From: Microbacterium oleivorans
GTDB lineage: Bacteria; Actinomycetota; Actinomycetes; Actinomycetales; Microbacteriaceae
Length of the DNA stretch: 64,000 nucleotides
Direction of reading: 5' to 3'
Assembly (NCBI RefSeq): GCF_023715745.1
Contig: NZ_JAMBOV010000003.1
Location: 522,825 to 586,824 of the forward strand
Translations under genes and position numbers: made by a program
Shown here: in pieces, positions 27,933-41,837 of the stretch
How positions within the stretch are numbered: the stretch's first letter is position 1
How the letters are laid out: every line of letters begins with the position of its first letter
Notes under the pieces: generated by a model
The model's input: only the letters and a program-made list of their open reading frames with translations
Told to the model about the DNA's origin: nothing
The model's database searches: none

Positions 27933-29537
27933 TCAGACCTCCGTCAGCTCGATCTGCCGGAACAGATCGGCGGCGACCGCCTCGCGGAGCTCGTCGAGCA
28001 TCGGCTCGGGGATCGGCGAGTCGACCGTCAGAACCGACAGCGCACGGCCGCTCGCGTCGGGCCGCGCGACCTGGAGACCGGCGATGTTGATGCCCGCCTC
28101 GCCCAGCTTCTGGCCGTAGATCGCGACGATGCCGGGACGGTCCGCGTAGCGCATGACGACGTGGTACCGGCTGATCGGCACCTCCACCTCGTACCCGTTG
28201 ATGCCGACGACCTTGGGGACCATCCGGGTGCCGGCCAGCGTCCCCTCGACGGTGAGGACCGTGCCGTCGGACAGCGTGCCGCGCAGGATGGTGATGTTCC
28301 GGTAGAGGGGGCTCTCGGACTCGACGATGAGGCGCGTCTCGATGCCGCGCTGCTCCGCGAACAGCGGCGCGTTCACGTACGAGACGTTCTCGCTGACGAT
28401 GTTCGTGAAGATGCCCTTCAGAGCGGCGAGGCGGTAGACGCTCACGTCGTAATCGGCGAGCTCGCCGCGCACCTCGATGTCGAGACTCGTGAGAGCGCTG
28501 GGTGCCAGTCCTGTGAAGATCTGACCCAGCTGCTCGACGAGGGCGATGCCGGGGCGCACGAACGGGTCGATCACACCACCGGCGACGTTCACGGCATCCG
28601 GGACGAGGTCACCCTCGAGCGCCAGCTTGACGGACTTCGCGACCGACACACCGGCCTTCTCCTGCGCCTCCTCCGTCGACGCGCCGAGGTGCGGCGTGAC
28701 GACGACGTTCGGCAGGGACAGCAGCGGGAACGCCGTGCCGTCCTCCGTGGGCGGCTCGCTCGTGAAGACGTCGAGGCCGGCCCCGGCGATCTGCCCCGTC
28801 ACCAAAGCGGTGTGCAGCGCCTGCTCGTCGATCAGGCCGCCGCGGGCGACGTTCACGACGTACGCGGAGTCCTTCATGATCTCGAACTGCGCCGCACCGA
28901 TCATGCCGGTCGTCTCGGGTGTCTTCGGCATGTGGATCGTGACGAAGTCGCTCGTGCGCAGCAGGTCGTCGAGGGCGAGGAGCTGAACGCCCAGCTGCTG
29001 TGCGCGGGTGGGCGTGACGTACGGGTCGTAGGCGACGACGGTGACGCCGAACGCCTGCAGGCGGGCGGCGATGAGGGCGCCGATACGGCCGAGGCCGATG
29101 ATGCCGACGGTCTTCTCGTAGAGTTCCGTGCCCGTGAAGGACGATCGCTTCCAGGCGCCGGCGGCGAGGGACGCGTGCGCGGCGGGGATGTGCCGGGCGA
29201 GGCTCAGGATGTGGCCGACCGTCAGTTCGGCGGCGGAGATGATGTTCGAGGTGGGCGCATTGACCACCATGACACCGGCACTCGTGGCCGCCTTGATGTC
29301 GACGTTGTCGAGTCCGACACCGGCCCGCGCGATCACCTTGAGCGACGGAGCCGCGGCGATCGCCTCGGCATCCATCTTCGTCGCCGATCGGATGAGGACC
29401 GCATCCGCGTCCGCGAGGGCGGGAAGCAGCGCGGCGCGGTCGGCGCCGTCGACCGATCGGACCTCGAAGTCGGGGCCCAGGGCCTCGATCGTGGCGGGAG
29501 AGAGTTCTTCGGCGATGAGGACGACAGGCTTGGGCAC
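27933..29537 (-). CDS. serA: D-3-phosphoglycerate dehydrogenase (long type)
   Basis: SerA oxidises 3-phosphoglycerate, the first step of serine synthesis. The 534-residue product is the long actinobacterial form: NAD-binding GIIGLGRIGALIAARL, catalytic Arg in NVARGGLIDE, Glu in DVFTSEPP and His in VVTPHLGAS, then the allosteric substrate-binding domain and a C-terminal ACT domain (VVMRYADRPGIVAIYG) for serine feedback. GTG at 29537 with GAAGGT upstream is chosen over a longer reading to 29573. Gap upstream to the next gene is 123 nt. Confidence 0.95.
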   Translation of the reverse strand: MPKPVVLIAEELSPATIEALGPDFEVRSVDGADRAALLPALADADAVLIRSATKMDAEAIAAAPSLKVIARAGVGLDNVDIKAATSAGVMVVNAPTSNIISAAELTVGHILSLARHIPAAHASLAAGAWKRSSFTGTELYEKTVGIIGLGRIGALIAARLQAFGVTVVAYDPYVTPTRAQQLGVQLLALDDLLRTSDFVTIHMPKTPETTGMIGAAQFEIMKDSAYVVNVARGGLIDEQALHTALVTGQIAGAGLDVFTSEPPTEDGTAFPLLSLPNVVVTPHLGASTEEAQEKAGVSVAKSVKLALEGDLVPDAVNVAGGVIDPFVRPGIALVEQLGQIFTGLAPSALTSLDIEVRGELADYDVSVYRLAALKGIFTNIVSENVSYVNAPLFAEQRGIETRLIVESESPLYRNITILRGTLSDGTVLTVEGTLAGTRMVPKVVGINGYEVEVPISRYHVVMRYADRPGIVAIYGQKLGEAGINIAGLQVARPDASGRALSVLTVDSPIPEPMLDELREAVAADLFRQIELTEV

Positions 29538-29660
29538 GGCAGACCTTCGGGTACGCGGGGGGTGGATCGCCACGAGGCCGGCCGAGAGGTGACCGACGAC
29601 GATACGCGGCAGGGCCAGCCTAGCGAAGACCGACGGCCGCTCCCGACCGTGTGACGGCCG

Positions 29661-30011
29661 TCACGCTCCGACGAGCGTGTTCCCGTTGGTGATCGCGTAG
29701 GTGAGGATGTTCAGCCAGAACACTGCGACGAGGCCGAGGCCTGCGAGCAGGATCACCGCGAGATGCAGGACTGGACGGCGACGAGCGAGGACGACGCCGG
29801 CCACGAACACGATGATCGGGAAGAGGACGGAGAACAGCAGGATCGCCCATCCCGCGCCGTTGAGGCCCTCCACCCCGGTCGCCTGAGCCACGAGGAAGGC
29901 GGCCGCGGTCCACACCGCGTACGCGTAGAAGAGTCCGAACAGCCCTGCGACGGCGGCGGGCAGCCAGGACGGACCTCGCCGTGCCGTCGAGGTGGAGGTC
30001 GAGGTCGTCAC
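29661..30011 (-). CDS. Small membrane protein of unknown function
   Basis: The 116-residue product has a Thr/Ser-rich N-terminus and three hydrophobic segments (around WLPAAVAGLFGLFYAYAVW, AILLFSVLFPIIVFVAGVV and LAVILLAGLGLVAVFWLN). GTG at 30011 begins 2 nt after the stop of the upstream gene, so the two are co-translated. No known domain is recognised. Likely a two-gene membrane unit specific to the lineage. Confidence 0.7.
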   Translation of the reverse strand: MTTSTSTSTARRGPSWLPAAVAGLFGLFYAYAVWTAAAFLVAQATGVEGLNGAGWAILLFSVLFPIIVFVAGVVLARRRPVLHLAVILLAGLGLVAVFWLNILTYAITNGNTLVGA

Positions 30012-30013
30012 GA

Positions 30014-30517
30014 TCAGACTCCGATCACGAAGGGCCACGGGACGAGCAGGAAGGCGCCGACGACCAGCCAGGCGAAGCGCACCCACCCCGCGGACGCGCG
30101 GGTGAGCAGAAGCACTCCCCCGAACCACAGCGCCGGGGCCGCGACCGCGACCCAGAGTGCCGGGACGACCGCGGCGGGTTCCAGCCAGAACGAGGTCGCC
30201 GCGGACAGTCGCGAGCTGCCGAGCAGCCATCCCACGGTGTAGAGCAGGTAGATGCCGCCGAGCAGTCCGAGCGACACGAGTGCGACGTTGCCGAGCGAGC
30301 CCGGTGTCGAGTCCTCGTCTCGCGACTCCGGGGCGTCCGGAGCGGTGGTGTCCGGAGCGGTGTCACGTTCCGCGGGGGCGGCCTCGCTGCCCTTGCCGAC
30401 GGCGCGCCAGCCGTCGGGGAGCGCGGTGCCGGTGCGATCGGGGCGCGGCGGTCGCGTCGGGGAGTCGTCGCCTTCCCAGCGGAAGGCATCCTCGTCGTCG
30501 TGCGGGTCGGAAGCCAC
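30014..30517 (-). CDS. Membrane protein of unknown function, acidic N-terminus
   Basis: The 167-residue protein starts with GTG at 30517 and has an 80-residue hydrophilic, Asp/Pro-rich N-terminus followed by three hydrophobic segments (NVALVSLGLLGGIYLLYTVG, then two more to the C-terminus). It is coupled to the small membrane protein downstream. No catalytic motif is visible. It lies between the ilv operon terminator and serA. Confidence 0.7.
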   Translation of the reverse strand: MASDPHDDEDAFRWEGDDSPTRPPRPDRTGTALPDGWRAVGKGSEAAPAERDTAPDTTAPDAPESRDEDSTPGSLGNVALVSLGLLGGIYLLYTVGWLLGSSRLSAATSFWLEPAAVVPALWVAVAAPALWFGGVLLLTRASAGWVRFAWLVVGAFLLVPWPFVIGV

Positions 30518-30539
30518 GTTCCGAGTCTAGCGACGCCGA

Positions 30540-30568
30540 AGGCCCGACCCCTTGTAAGGGCCGGGCCT
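30540..30568. terminator. Hairpin terminator after ilvC
   Basis: AGGCCCG/CGGGCCT (30540-30546 with 30562-30568) plus an inner CCCTT/AAGGG (30549-30553 with 30556-30560) form a hairpin with a small internal mismatch and a 2-nt loop. It lies 106 nt downstream of ilvC on the minus strand. Confidence 0.65.
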
Positions 30569-30674
30569 CCGTGGCTCGCTACAAGCCGGTCTCGGCGGAT
30601 GCGCCGAGGGCTGGATGCCGAAGGTCAGCGCGCGGCGGAGCACTCCGCACTCTGCGCGCCGTCGGCGCGGTCGG

Positions 30675-34050
<3,376 letters not shown>

Positions 34051-34092
34051 GAGTGATACCTCTGCGGTGATGGATGACGGAGTGTGTGGGGC

Positions 34093-35799
34093 CTAGCCCG
34101 TCGTCGCGCCCTCCGCAGCGGAGCGCACGAGCTTCGAGTACTTGGCCAGCACGCCACGGGTATAGCGCGGGGGAAGGGGCTCCCAGCCGTCACGGCGGGA
34201 GTTCAGCTCAGCCTCATCGACGAGTAGGTCGAGAGAGCGAGCCGCGATATCGACCCGTATCAGATCACCATCGCGCACGAAGGCGATGGGACCTGCGTCC
34301 ACCGCTTCGGGTGCTATGTGGCCGATGCACAGGCCGGTTGTGCCGCCTGAGAATCGTCCGTCCGTCAAGAGTAGTACATCTTTTCCGAGGCCAGCGCCCT
34401 TGATGGCGGCCGTCACCGCGAGCATCTCGCGCATGCCGGGACCGCCCTTCGGGCCCTCGTAACGGATGACGACGACGTCGCCGGCGGCGATGCGCCCCTC
34501 TTCGAGCGCGTCCATCGCGGCACGCTCGCGCTCGAAGACCCGCGCAGGACCCTCGAAGACCGCGGCGTCGAAACCGGCCGTCTTCACGACGGCGCCCTCG
34601 GGGGCCATCGAGCCGTGCAGGATCGTGATGCCGCCGGTCGCGTGGATCGGGTCGTCGAAGGTGTGGATGACGGTGCCGTCGATCGGGTCCGGGTCGAGGT
34701 CGCGGAGGTTCTCCGCGAGCGTCTTGCCGGTCACGGTCAGCGCGTCCCCGTGCAGGAGCCCCTCGTCGAGCATCGCCTTCATGATGACCGGGATGCCGCC
34801 GTGCCGGTCGACGTCGTTCATGACGTACTTCCCGAACGGCTTCATGTCGGCGACGTGCGGGACCTTGTCGCCGATCCGGTTGAAGTCGTGGAGCGTGAGG
34901 TCCACGTCGGCCTCGCGGGCGATCGCGAGGAGGTGCAGGACGACGTTGGTCGACCCGCCGAGCGCCATCGCGAGGGCGATCGCGTTCTCGAAGGACTCCT
35001 TCGTGAGGATGTCGCGCGTCGTGATCCCCTGGCGGAGGAGGTTCACGACGGCCTCGCCGGAGCGGTGCGCGAAGTAGTCCCGGCGGCGGTCGGCGGACGG
35101 CGGCGCGGCGGAACCGGGGAGGCTCAGACCGAGCGCCTCGGCGACGGAAGCCATCGTGTTGGCGGTGTACATGCCGCCGCAGGCGCCTTCGCCGGGAGCG
35201 ATGGCGCACTCGATGCGCTTGAGGTCGGCCTCGCTCATCTTGCCGGCCAGGCACGCGCCGACCGCTTCGAACGAGTCGATGATCGTGACGTCCTTCTCGG
35301 TGCCGTCGCTGAGCTTGACCCAGCCGGGGGCGATCGACCCCGCGTAGAGGAAGACGCTCGAGAGGTCGAGCCGGGCGGACGCCATGAGCATGCCGGGGAT
35401 CGACTTGTCGCAGCCGGCGAGCAGGACCGACCCGTCGAGACGCTCGGCCATCATGACCGTCTCGACGGAGTCGGCGATGACCTCGCGGCTCACGAGGGAG
35501 AAGTGCATCCCTTCGTGGCCCATCGAGATGCCGTCCGAGACCGAGATCGTGCCGAACTGGAGCGGGTAGCCGCCGCCGGCGTGCACGCCCTCCTTGGCCC
35601 CCTGCGCCAGCCGATCGAGGCTGAGGTTGCAGGGCGTGATCTCGTTCCAGCTGGATGCGATGCCGATCTGGGGCTTGTCCCAGTCCTCGTCGCCCATGCC
35701 CACGGCGCGGAGCATGCCGCGTGACGTGGTGGCTTCGATGCCGTCGGTCACCGCGCGGCTGCGGGGCTTGATGTCGATCGTCTCGTCGGGTGAAGGCAT
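34093..35799 (-). CDS. ilvD: Dihydroxy-acid dehydratase
   Basis: IlvD dehydrates dihydroxy acids to the 2-oxo acid precursors of Val, Ile and Leu. The 568-residue protein carries Fe-S cluster cysteines in [12 protein letters not shown] and in [18 protein letters not shown] at 35799 lies 9 nt after otsB with only a weak Shine-Dalgarno, so it may be read partly from the trehalose genes upstream. It begins the ilvD-B-N-C block. Confidence 0.96.
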   Translation of the reverse strand: MPSPDETIDIKPRSRAVTDGIEATTSRGMLRAVGMGDEDWDKPQIGIASSWNEITPCNLSLDRLAQGAKEGVHAGGGYPLQFGTISVSDGISMGHEGMHFSLVSREVIADSVETVMMAERLDGSVLLAGCDKSIPGMLMASARLDLSSVFLYAGSIAPGWVKLSDGTEKDVTIIDSFEAVGACLAGKMSEADLKRIECAIAPGEGACGGMYTANTMASVAEALGLSLPGSAAPPSADRRRDYFAHRSGEAVVNLLRQGITTRDILTKESFENAIALAMALGGSTNVVLHLLAIAREADVDLTLHDFNRIGDKVPHVADMKPFGKYVMNDVDRHGGIPVIMKAMLDEGLLHGDALTVTGKTLAENLRDLDPDPIDGTVIHTFDDPIHATGGITILHGSMAPEGAVVKTAGFDAAVFEGPARVFERERAAMDALEEGRIAAGDVVVIRYEGPKGGPGMREMLAVTAAIKGAGLGKDVLLLTDGRFSGGTTGLCIGHIAPEAVDAGPIAFVRDGDLIRVDIAARSLDLLVDEAELNSRRDGWEPLPPRYTRGVLAKYSKLVRSAAEGATTG

Positions 35800-35808
35800 T
35801 CTCGAAGT

Positions 35809-36576
35809 CTATTGCCGAGCGGCGACCCGCTCGCGTGCGAGAGTCGACAGCAAACCGACCAGTTCTTCGATGTCGCGCACACGCACGGAGGCCGCGGTCT
35901 CTCCCGCACCGACTCGGATCCCGAGGTCGTCCGGCTCGAGGGAGCGGAGGGCGTCTTCGTCGGTGACGTCGTCGCCGGCGAACACGACGGCTGTGGCCTG
36001 CACGACCTCGCGGAGGTGCGCGACGGCGGCGTCCTTCCCAGCATCGGTGAAGGCGTACTCGACGATGTCGTGGCCCTGGCGCCGGCGCCAGCCCGGCGCG
36101 GCATCCGCCACCAGCCGGTCGACGTCGGCGCGCAGCCGCTCGGCGTCCTCCTCGTCGGCGACCGTACGGAGGTGGACGCCGAAGCCGAAGGTCTTGGGCT
36201 CGACCCAGGCGCCGGGGACCCCCTCGGCCAGGAGCTCGGTCTCGCTCCGGAGCCGGTCGCGCAGCGCGAGATCCGCCTCGCCGGCGATGTCAGTGGCGGG
36301 TGCGCCCGGAATCCAGTACTCGGCACCGTGGGAGCCGGCGAGCAGGATCGGCGAGTCGTCGTCATGCTCGGCGATGACCCGGAGGTCGGCGAGCGTCCGC
36401 CCGGAGACGAACGCCACGGAGGTATCGGGCGCGGCCAGAAGTCCTTCGACCGCGTCTCGGGCCGCCGCGGTCATCCGCGCCTCCATCGGCTGGTCGATGA
36501 GAGGCGACAGCGTGCCGTCGAAGTCGAGGGCGACGAGGAGCCGGTCGGTCGCTGCGACCTCACCGAGGGCGGTCAC
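35809..36576 (-). CDS. otsB: Trehalose-6-phosphate phosphatase
   Basis: OtsB removes phosphate from trehalose 6-phosphate. The 255-residue HAD enzyme has motif [13 protein letters not shown] with the nucleophile Asp, SGRTLADL (motif II region) and [12 protein letters not shown] (motif IV). GTG at 36576 overlaps the otsA stop by 4 nt (GTGA). Together with OtsA it makes trehalose, an osmolyte and stress protectant. Confidence 0.94.
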   Translation of the reverse strand: MTALGEVAATDRLLVALDFDGTLSPLIDQPMEARMTAAARDAVEGLLAAPDTSVAFVSGRTLADLRVIAEHDDDSPILLAGSHGAEYWIPGAPATDIAGEADLALRDRLRSETELLAEGVPGAWVEPKTFGFGVHLRTVADEEDAERLRADVDRLVADAAPGWRRRQGHDIVEYAFTDAGKDAAVAHLREVVQATAVVFAGDDVTDEDALRSLEPDDLGIRVGAGETAASVRVRDIEELVGLLSTLARERVAARQ

Positions 36577-37985
36577 GCCCCTGCCTCCCGCGACTCGGTC
36601 AGATCCGCCAGGAAGCGCTGGGACCACCGGGCGACGTCGTTCTCGCGCACCCGGCGACGCAGGGCCCGCATCCGGCGCTCGCGCTCTCGCTCCGGCATCT
36701 CGATCGCCTGCATGATCGCGTCCTTCAACCCTGCGATGTCGTGCGGATTGACCTTGATGGCCTGCGTCAGCTCGTCCGCGGCACCGGTGAACTCGCTGAG
36801 GACGAGGGCTCCCCCGCCGTCGACACGACTGGCGACGTATTCCTTCGCCACCAGGTTCATGCCGTCGCGGAGCGCGGTGACCAGCATGACGTCCGCGGCG
36901 AGGTAGAGGGCGACCATCTCCTCGCGCGGATAGGAGTTGTGCAGGTACTGGATCGCGGTGTAGCCGAGCTCGTCGGCATCGCCGTTGATGCGGCCGACCG
37001 TGAGTTCGATCTCGTCGCGGAGCTCCATGTAGGTCTGCACGCGTTCGCGACTGGGACTGGCGACCTGCACGAGAGTGACGTCGTGGACGGACAGCCTCCC
37101 GTCGGCGAGCAGCTCGCCGTAGGCCTTGAGGCGGTGGCGTATGCCCTTCGTGTAATCGAGGCGGTCGACGCCGAGGAGGATCGCCTTGGGATTGCCGAGG
37201 CTCGAGCGGATCTCCGCCGCGCGAGCCCGGATGTCGGGACGGTTCGCCAGCTCCTCGTACTCCGACGCGTCGATCGAGATGGGGTACGCCCGGGCGATGG
37301 CCTTGCGGACACCGCCGTCCTCGGTCGGCACCGAAATCGCTCCCGCCTTCGTGTCGAAGCCGAGTTGGCGCCGCACCGCTCGTGCGAAATTGCCGGCGTC
37401 CGCAACGCGCTGGAATCCGATGACGTCGGCGCCCAGAAGACCCTCGAGCACCTGTCGCCGCCACGGGAGCTGGGCGTACAGGCCGTATGCGGGGAATGGA
37501 ATGTGGTGGAAGTATCCGATCGTGAGATCGGGTCGCAGGTCCCGGAGCATCTTCGGCACGAGCTGCAACTGGTAGTCGTGGACCCACACCGTCGCACCCT
37601 CGGCGGCGTGCGTCGACGCCGCCTCGGCGAAGCGCCGGTTGACCCGCACGTACGCGTCCCACCACGCGCGGTGGTAGGTGGGGGCCGCGATCACGTCGTG
37701 ATACAGGGGCCAGATGGTGTCGTTCGAGAAGCCCTCGTAATACAGCTGGACGTCATCGACGCTGAGGGCGATGGGGACGAGCTGCAGCCCGTCGAACTCG
37801 AAGGGATCGAGTTCGACGCCCGGCTGCCCGGGCCACCCGATCCACGCGCCGTTGTTGCGACGCATGACAGGGTCGACCGCCGTGACCAGTCCCCCCGGGG
37901 AACGACGCCACGGCTCGTTCTCGTCATCCGTCCGGTCGACCGGAAGGCGGTTGGACACGACGACGAAGTCAGAAGCCACGGTCAC
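36573..37985 (-). CDS. otsA: Trehalose-6-phosphate synthase
   Basis: OtsA transfers glucose from a nucleotide sugar to glucose 6-phosphate. The 470-residue GT20 enzyme shows [10 protein letters not shown] at the start, [41 protein letters not shown] and [19 protein letters not shown] at 37985 with AGAGGA upstream is chosen; a second GTG at 37979 is possible. It heads the otsA-otsB-ilvDBNC run. Confidence 0.94.
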   Translation of the reverse strand: MTVASDFVVVSNRLPVDRTDDENEPWRRSPGGLVTAVDPVMRRNNGAWIGWPGQPGVELDPFEFDGLQLVPIALSVDDVQLYYEGFSNDTIWPLYHDVIAAPTYHRAWWDAYVRVNRRFAEAASTHAAEGATVWVHDYQLQLVPKMLRDLRPDLTIGYFHHIPFPAYGLYAQLPWRRQVLEGLLGADVIGFQRVADAGNFARAVRRQLGFDTKAGAISVPTEDGGVRKAIARAYPISIDASEYEELANRPDIRARAAEIRSSLGNPKAILLGVDRLDYTKGIRHRLKAYGELLADGRLSVHDVTLVQVASPSRERVQTYMELRDEIELTVGRINGDADELGYTAIQYLHNSYPREEMVALYLAADVMLVTALRDGMNLVAKEYVASRVDGGGALVLSEFTGAADELTQAIKVNPHDIAGLKDAIMQAIEMPERERERRMRALRRRVRENDVARWSQRFLADLTESREAGA

Positions 37986-38058
37986 GGAGTTCCTCTCGAT
38001 GGGTGACTTCAGGCTAACAACCGCCGTGGGGCGCACTCACGCCACTAGCGTGGGTGGT

Positions 38059-38319
38059 ATGCGCAAATACCTCTTCGGCACCGGGCTCCTGTCGGCACTC
38101 ACCGGAGGCGTCACCCTGCTGCGCTCTGCACGGAGCGAGGAGAAGTTCACCTGGCGCACCGCTCTGGCGTGGCTCAGCTGGGGTATCACGATGGCCCTCG
38201 CCGTCGGGTCTGTCGTCGACACGCGCCGCGCATCCCGCGGGAAGCTCATCCCCCTGGATTCGCCGCGCGCCGACGACAAGAAGAAGCTCCTGAAGAAGCG
38301 CGTCTCACGTCGGCGCTGA
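38059..38319 (+). CDS. Small membrane protein of unknown function
   Basis: The 86-residue product begins MRKYLFGTGLLSALTGGVTL and has two hydrophobic segments followed by a basic C-terminal tail (KKKLLKKRVSRRR). ATG at 38059 is divergent from otsA and convergent with the thiolase gene. A longer frame upstream to 37771 is antisense to otsA and is ignored. No family recognised. Confidence 0.65.
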   Translation: MRKYLFGTGLLSALTGGVTLLRSARSEEKFTWRTALAWLSWGITMALAVGSVVDTRRASRGKLIPLDSPRADDKKKLLKKRVSRRR

Positions 38320-38331
38320 CCGTCACGGCGC

Positions 38332-39513
38332 TCACCGCGTGAGGATGAGCGCTTCCCCCTGACCGCCGCCGCCGCACAGCGCGACTCCGGCTGCGCCCCC
38401 GCCGCGTCTGGCCAGCTCGTGTACGGCGTGGACGACCAGGCGCGCACCCGAGGCCCCGATGGGGTGACCGATCGCGACGCCGCCGCCGTGGATGTTGACG
38501 ACGGATTCATCGACGCCGAGCTCCCGTTGCGACTGCGCGACGACCGCGCCGAACGCTTCGTTGATCTCGATGAGGTCGAGGTCCGAGGGCGCGATCCCCT
38601 GCCGTTCCAGGGCCTGCGCCAGTGCACGCGCCGGCTGGGAGTGCAGCGAATTGTCGGGGCCGGCGACTTGGCCCGCCGAACCGACCACCGCGAGGACCGC
38701 CCAGCCCTCGGCATCCGCTCGGAAGCGTGTGGTCACCACGACCGCGGCGGCACCGTCCGAGATGGGTGACGCGTTGCCGGCCGTGATGTCGCCGTCGGAC
38801 GAGAAGGCGGGGCGGAGGCGGGCGAGCATGTCGACGGTCGTGTCGGGGCGGATCCCTTCGTCCCGGGTGAGCCTCATCGGTTCGCCCTTGCGCTGGGGCA
38901 CCTCGATCTCGACGATCTCCGCGTCGAAGACGCCCGCATCGGCCGCCGCCGCGGCGCGCTGGTGCGACAGAGCGGCCACGTGATCCTGGTCTGCGCGCGA
39001 CAGCCCGAGTTCCGGATTGCGTCGTTCGGTGGACAGTCCCATCGACACCTTGTCGTAGGCGTCGGTGAGTCCGTCGACGGCCATGTGGTCGAGCACCTCG
39101 ACCGACCCGTACGTCCAGCCGTCGCGGGAGCCCATCAGCAGATGGGGTGCGCGGGTCATCGACTCCATCCCGCCGGCGACGACGACCGACGCATCGCCCA
39201 CCGCGATCATCCGCTTCGCGTCGATGATCGCGGTCAGCCCCGACAGACAGACCTTGTTCACCGACGTCGCGGGAACCTCCCAGCCCAGGCCCGCGCCCAC
39301 CGCCGCCTGGCGAGCGGGGTTCTGCCCGGCGCCCGCCGGAAGCACCTGCCCCATGATGACGGCGTCGACGGATGCCGGGGCGACGCCGCCCCGCTCCAGT
39401 GCGCCGCGGATGGCGAGAGCGCCCAGCTCCGGAGCGGTGAACGAGGCCAGCTGCCCCTTCAGGCGCCCCTGCGGCGTTCGTGCGGCCGCCACGATGACGA
39501 TGTCGTCGGTCAT
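38332..39513 (-). CDS. Acetyl-CoA C-acetyltransferase (thiolase)
   Basis: The 393-residue thiolase interconverts acetyl-CoA and acetoacetyl-CoA or related acyl-CoAs. The nucleophilic Cys lies in [10 protein letters not shown] near residue 88, the catalytic His in [16 protein letters not shown], and the second active Cys in [11 protein letters not shown]. It overlaps the CoA-transferase beta subunit by 4 nt and is last in scoA-scoB-thiolase, a set for breaking down acetoacetate or 3-oxoacids to acetyl-CoA. Confidence 0.93.
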   Translation of the reverse strand: MTDDIVIVAAARTPQGRLKGQLASFTAPELGALAIRGALERGGVAPASVDAVIMGQVLPAGAGQNPARQAAVGAGLGWEVPATSVNKVCLSGLTAIIDAKRMIAVGDASVVVAGGMESMTRAPHLLMGSRDGWTYGSVEVLDHMAVDGLTDAYDKVSMGLSTERRNPELGLSRADQDHVAALSHQRAAAAADAGVFDAEIVEIEVPQRKGEPMRLTRDEGIRPDTTVDMLARLRPAFSSDGDITAGNASPISDGAAAVVVTTRFRADAEGWAVLAVVGSAGQVAGPDNSLHSQPARALAQALERQGIAPSDLDLIEINEAFGAVVAQSQRELGVDESVVNIHGGGVAIGHPIGASGARLVVHAVHELARRGGGAAGVALCGGGGQGEALILTR

Positions 39514-40163
39514 GCTCCCACCTTCACATCCTGTGCGACGACGAGCTCGGGCTCGGTCGCATCCTTCACGTCCTCCACGCTGACCCCGGGGGCGGTCTCC
39601 ACGAGCACGAGACCTTCCTCCGTCACGTCGATGACGGCGAGGTCGGTGATGATCCGGTCGACCACGCCACGGCCGGTGAGGGGCAGGGAGCAGTCGGAGA
39701 CGATCTTGGGCGACCCGTCGCGGGCGGTGTGCTCCATGAGGACGATCACCTTCGCGGCGCCGTGGACGAGATCCATCGCTCCACCGGGGCCCTTCACCAT
39801 CTTCCCCGGGATCATCCAGTTCGCGAGGTCCCCGCGGGCCGACACCTGCATGGCACCCAGGATCGCGGCATCGATCTTCCCACCGCGGATCATCCCGAAA
39901 CTGAGCGCCGAGTCGAAGAACGCCGCTCCTGCGAGGGTGGTCACCGTCTCCTTGCCCGCGTTTATGAGGTCCGGATCGACGCCGTCCTCGCTCGGGTAGG
40001 GCCCGACGCCGAGGATGCCGTTCTCCGACTGGAGGACGACCGTCACCCCGTCGGGGATGTGGTTGGGGACGAGAGTGGGAAGCCCGATCCCGAGGTTGAC
40101 GTAGGCACCGTCGGGCAGCTCCGCCGCCGCGCGGGCGGCCATCTGCGTGCGGGTCAGTGCCAT
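39510..40163 (-). CDS. scoB: 3-oxoacid CoA-transferase subunit B
   Basis: The 217-residue beta subunit carries the catalytic Glu in [12 protein letters not shown], which forms the covalent CoA thioester intermediate, and the block [16 protein letters not shown]. It works with subunit A to move CoA from succinyl-CoA or similar onto a 3-oxoacid. ATG at 40163 lies one nucleotide after the scoA stop. The precise substrate (succinyl-CoA:3-ketoacid or 3-oxoadipate) is not resolved; thiolase coupling supports ketone-body or 3-oxoadipate use. Confidence 0.92.
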   Translation of the reverse strand: MALTRTQMAARAAAELPDGAYVNLGIGLPTLVPNHIPDGVTVVLQSENGILGVGPYPSEDGVDPDLINAGKETVTTLAGAAFFDSALSFGMIRGGKIDAAILGAMQVSARGDLANWMIPGKMVKGPGGAMDLVHGAAKVIVLMEHTARDGSPKIVSDCSLPLTGRGVVDRIITDLAVIDVTEEGLVLVETAPGVSVEDVKDATEPELVVAQDVKVGA

Positions 40164-40164
40164 C

Positions 40165-40938
40165 TCACTCCCCCTCCGTCGCGACAGTGCGTCGCTCGAT
40201 GCGCTTCTCGATCCCCGTGCCCACCTCGACCACGCGGTGCACGAAGACGCCGGGCAGGTGCACGGCGTCAGCGTCCAACTCGCCGGGCTCGACCAGCTCC
40301 TCGACCTGTGCGATGCAGACGCGTCCCGCCATCGCGGCCAGCGGATTGAAGTTGCGGGCGGCCTTGTTGAAGACGAGGTTCCCGTGACGGTCGCCGCGCA
40401 GCGCGTGGACGAGGGCGTAGTCGGTGACGATCGCTTCTTCCAGGACGAACTCGCGGGACTGGCCGCCGACGTCGAACCGACGGACGTCCTTCGGAGCGGA
40501 TGCCACGGCCACGCCTCCCGAGCCGTCGTATCGGCGCGGCAGACCGCCCTCCGCCACCTGCGTTCCCACACCGGTCTGGGTGTAGAAGGCCGCGATCCCC
40601 GCCCCGCCCGCCCGCAGCTTCTCGGCCAGCGTCCCCTGCGGGGTCAGTTCGAGCTCGAGCTCGCCGGAGAGGAACTGACGCTCGAACTCCTTGTTCTCGC
40701 CGACGTACGAGGAGGTCATCTTCCGGATGCGGCGCGCGCGGAGCAGCACGCCGAGACCCCAGTCATCCACACCGCAGTTGTTCGAGACGATCGAGAGGTC
40801 GCTCGTTCCCTGCGCGAGCAGCGCCTCGATGAGGGCGATCGGGTTGCCCGAGAGACCGAAGCCGCCGACGGCGATGCTCGCGCCGTCGGGGATGTCGGCG
40901 ACCGCGTCGGCCGCCGAGGACACTGTCTTGTCGATCAC
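40165..40938 (-). CDS. scoA: 3-oxoacid CoA-transferase subunit A
   Basis: The 257-residue alpha subunit has the family block [18 protein letters not shown] near the N-terminus and [15 protein letters not shown] later. GTG at 40938 is preceded by a strong AAGGAG. It is first in a three-gene unit with scoB and a thiolase, divergent from the IclR gene that probably controls it. Confidence 0.92.
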   Translation of the reverse strand: MIDKTVSSAADAVADIPDGASIAVGGFGLSGNPIALIEALLAQGTSDLSIVSNNCGVDDWGLGVLLRARRIRKMTSSYVGENKEFERQFLSGELELELTPQGTLAEKLRAGGAGIAAFYTQTGVGTQVAEGGLPRRYDGSGGVAVASAPKDVRRFDVGGQSREFVLEEAIVTDYALVHALRGDRHGNLVFNKAARNFNPLAAMAGRVCIAQVEELVEPGELDADAVHLPGVFVHRVVEVGTGIEKRIERRTVATEGE

Positions 40939-41002
40939 GGTGCACTCCTTCGTGTCGTTCCCTCCAGCATCCCCGTAAAGAGCCCGACCGCCCAGCGTGC
41001 GG

Positions 41003-41038
41003 TTGCCATGTGGAACGGAGCGCGTCTAGTGTCCACAT
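41003..41038 (+). promoter_or_regulatory. Promoter and inverted-repeat operator of the IclR gene
   Basis: TTGCCA (41003-41008) and TAGTGT (41027-41032) are spaced 18 bp, predicting a start at the GTG of the IclR gene. A perfect 7-bp inverted repeat, ATGTGGA (41008-41014) and TCCACAT (41032-41038), spans this promoter, as expected for autorepression by an IclR-type protein. Confidence 0.5.
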
Positions 41039-41039
41039 C

Positions 41040-41828
41040 GTGGACTCCTCGCCGATCGTGCCCGGCGCCCAGGCGATCGCGCGTGCGGCCCGCTTGCTGC
41101 GACTGGTGAGCGCCGCGGGCGCGGACGGCAGGGGCGTGGGTGAGCTCGCGCACGAGGCGTCGCTCTCGCGATCGACGGCCCACCGTCTGCTGACCGCCCT
41201 GCGGACCGAGGGCCTCGTGGACCAGGACGAGCGGACCGCACGGTGGCTCGCGGGCCCCGAGCTGTTCCTCATGGGCGCGGCAGCCGCGCCGCGCTACGAC
41301 GTCACTCATATCGCCGGCGACATCGTCCGCTCCCTGGCCGTGAAGACCGAGGAGAGCGCGTTCCTCTCGGTCCGGCGCGGCGACGAGACGGTCTGCCTCA
41401 TGCGCGAGGAGGGGTCGTTCCCGATCCGCTCCTTCGTTCTCAGCGAGGGCGTCCGCTTCCCGCTGGGTGTGGCCTCAGCCGGGTTGGCCATCCTGTCGTT
41501 CCTGCCGCAGTCGGAGGTCGACGCCTACCTCGTCCGCCACCCCGAACTGGCCGCGCGGTGGGGCGATGTCCACGATGCGGATCCCCTGCGAGCGCGCATC
41601 GCCGAGACGCGTGACCGCGGGTACGCGCTCAACCCAGGGCTCATCGTGGCGGGATCCTGGGGTCTGGGAGCCGCCGTGTTCGACCAGGACGGGCGGCCGG
41701 AATGGGCCCTCAGCCTCACCGGGGTCGAATTCCGGTTCGGCCCGGACCGCCTCCCCGACCTGGGTCGGCTGCTGCTCGCGCACGCGCACCAGCTGACCAC
41801 CCGCATCCAGTCCGTCCGCCGTCGGTGA
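41040..41828 (+). CDS. IclR-family transcriptional regulator
   Basis: This 262-residue regulator has the N-terminal winged helix (QAIARAARLLRLVSAAG, then LSRSTAHRLLTALRTEGLV) and a C-terminal effector domain (VRFPLGVASAGLAILSFL). It is divergent from scoA and probably senses an intermediate of that pathway. GTG at 41040 is preferred: it coincides with the predicted transcription start, giving a leaderless message. An upstream GTG at 41010 would put the inverted-repeat operator inside the gene. Confidence 0.88.
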   Translation: MDSSPIVPGAQAIARAARLLRLVSAAGADGRGVGELAHEASLSRSTAHRLLTALRTEGLVDQDERTARWLAGPELFLMGAAAAPRYDVTHIAGDIVRSLAVKTEESAFLSVRRGDETVCLMREEGSFPIRSFVLSEGVRFPLGVASAGLAILSFLPQSEVDAYLVRHPELAARWGDVHDADPLRARIAETRDRGYALNPGLIVAGSWGLGAAVFDQDGRPEWALSLTGVEFRFGPDRLPDLGRLLLAHAHQLTTRIQSVRRR

Positions 41829-41837
41829 CGGCAGCTG

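Noticed and set aside
30569..30674. Possible small RNA between ilvC and its terminator
   Set aside because: The stretch is repetitive and G+C-rich but has no promoter-like elements; it is most simply the ilvC 3' UTR.
34051..34092. Branched-chain leader peptide or T-box before ilvB
   Set aside because: The ilvD-ilvB gap is only 42 nt, too short for either, and has no hairpin.
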